Assembly: GCA_017437065.1 (NCBI GenBank) | Contig: JAFSBX010000039.1 | Location: 51,089-115,088, forward strand | Direction of reading: 5' to 3' | DNA from: Lachnospiraceae bacterium | GTDB lineage: Bacteria; Bacillota; Clostridia; Lachnospirales; Lachnospiraceae | DNA length: 64,000 nt | Shown: piece by piece, positions 63,067-64,000 of the stretch | Position numbering within the stretch: the stretch's first letter is position 1 | Layout: the number at the start of each line of letters is the position of its first letter | Program-made: the position numbers and the translations under genes | The notes under the pieces: model-generated | Seen by the model: only the letters and a program-made list of their open reading frames with translations | Told to the model about the DNA's origin: nothing | Database searches by the model: none

Positions 63067-64000
63067 TCACCCTATCAGTACATGTTTTCCTTCAAAAGCA
63101 AATCCATAACATCGTATCTTTTCCTCCGGAATCCCCTTCGACACCAGCTGCACCGCATACTGTTTTTTTTCTATCTGCTGTAACGCTTCCTGTACAGTAT
63201 CCCTCAGCGTTGTTTCGTCTTCCGGGTCATGAACCTTAAATTCCAGAATAATAGCATCATCCTCTTTCGGATTCTTTGGCTCCAACATCACATCATATCT
63301 GCCAAAGCCACTCTCCCGATTGGAAGTGATGATATACTTTCTCTGCAATTCCACAATTAATCCAAGCACAAATCCATGATAGAAGCGCTCCGGTTCCGCC
63401 CCCGACGGTCTGCTCCCCGTATCAAAATAACTGAATGTATCTAACGCTACACGGTTCATATACACATTCATGGCTTTCTTGTCGCCAAGCATTAATGCCT
63501 TAATAAAATCATTGTAGTCCGCTTCCGCTCCTGAAAACCAGTCCCGTATCATATTCCTGAACATCAGTTTCACCTCAAGATTCGTAAGGGCAAGTTCATA
63601 TCGGGGATGCTCCCCCTCCGGAATATCCCCATAGCTTTCATAGGTAAGCACCTTTAAATACCCGCTGGCTAATAACAGACTCCAAATGGCCCTCTCATTT
63701 CCGTCCAGTTGGTTATATACAATCTGTTCGTCAATCGGGGACTGTATAGCTCCTCCCTCAAGAAGCTTCTCAAACTTTTCCTTTATCTCTCGATTTCCTT
63801 CTCGCAGAAGCTTCCCTACCAGACTGTTTGAGCTGGTATTCGCCCAGTAAGTCTTGTAGCTTTTCTTATCCAAATAATTCAAAATGGACCACGGATTATA
63901 AATGTCCTTATGCTCCCCGAAAATAAAACCGTCATACCACCGTTTTACCTCTTCCTTTTCCTCCCTAAGACCACACTCCTCCAGTGCGGCAAACACCTCT
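63067..64000 (-). CDS. AAA-ATPase-like / PD-(D/E)XK protein, copy E, cut by the window edge
   Basis: The visible C-terminal ~311 residues include WYDGFIFGEHKDIYNPWSIL and YWANTSSNSLVGKLL of the ATPase module, then YHGFVLGLIVELQRKYI, SNRESGFGRYDVMLEP and AIILEFKVHDPED (the D...EFK nuclease core). It is of the C/D subgroup. The N-terminal P-loop part lies beyond the right edge. Confidence 0.85.
   Translation of the reverse strand, partial: EVFAALEECGLREEKEEVKRWYDGFIFGEHKDIYNPWSILNYLDKKSYKTYWANTSSNSLVGKLLREGNREIKEKFEKLLEGGAIQSPIDEQIVYNQLDGNERAIWSLLLASGYLKVLTYESYGDIPEGEHPRYELALTNLEVKLMFRNMIRDWFSGAEADYNDFIKALMLGDKKAMNVYMNRVALDTFSYFDTGSRPSGAEPERFYHGFVLGLIVELQRKYIITSNRESGFGRYDVMLEPKNPKEDDAIILEFKVHDPEDETTLRDTVQEALQQIEKKQYAVQLVSKGIPEEKIRCYGFAFEGKHVLIG

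Overview
The window is AT-rich (roughly 35-38 % GC by eye), uses AGGAGG-type ribosome binding sites and TTGACA/TATAAT-type promoters, and its gene families (VTC-DUF4956-CotH trio, GHKL/LytTR pairs, AAA-ATPase-like/PD-(D/E)XK proteins, GH9 and GH5 glucanases) point to an anaerobic gut or rumen member of the Lachnospiraceae (Bacillota, Clostridia). Most genes lie on the minus strand. The window has no rRNA genes, CRISPR array or complete insertion sequence that I could see.

Layout. (1) 1-7.98 kb is a worn accessory zone: a chimeric relic (AlbA_2 start joined to a PLD-helicase middle), an HTH-ADP-ribosyltransferase-like toxin with a partner, an AbiE pair with a truncated toxin, GIY-YIG and Fic proteins, a UPF0178 protein, an odd tRNA-Ile-like gene and a beheaded XRE regulator. 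(2) 7.98-18.96 kb is one nine-gene minus-strand operon for a cellulose-like exopolysaccharide. It encodes an MBOAT acyltransferase, an AlgX/AlgJ-like DHHW protein, a VTC-domain protein, DUF4956, CotH, a BcsA-type synthase with a PilZ domain, a membrane-anchored GH5 endoglucanase, an acyl carrier protein and an AMP-forming ligase. The last two with MBOAT and DHHW mirror the four-part logic of the Dlt (D-alanylation) system. (3) 19.3-24.2 kb holds signalling genes: a LytTR/GHKL two-component pair, a divergent chemoreceptor with the same six-helix sensor, and a GGDEF diguanylate cyclase whose product could act on the PilZ domain of BcsA. (4) 24.3-33.3 kb has a 53-residue small protein, UDP-galactopyranose mutase, two AAA-ATPase-like nuclease-type proteins, a GHKL/STAS-like protein and an intracellular GH9 enzyme. 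(5) 33.3-41.4 kb is a type II Wadjet operon (jetABCD) in which jetC is cut by one in-frame TGA. An AAA-ATPase-like gene is translationally coupled to jetD.

(6) 41.5-63 kb is a surface-glycan island of glycosyltransferases, methyltransferases (several as fusions), an SGNH-like protein and, at its right end, a CDP-alditol module (epimerase, cytidylyltransferase, zinc dehydrogenase). It is littered with relics. These include a duplicated glycosyltransferase with a 225-nt microhomology deletion, fragments of a second jetA and a second FkbM gene, two frameshifted enzymes with slips in short homopolymers, and three copies of one 5' leader region. Intact AAA-ATPase-like genes are interspersed, and another is cut by the right window edge. 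The island looks like a recombination hotspot in which surface glycan genes, defence genes and AAA-nuclease genes have been shuffled together.
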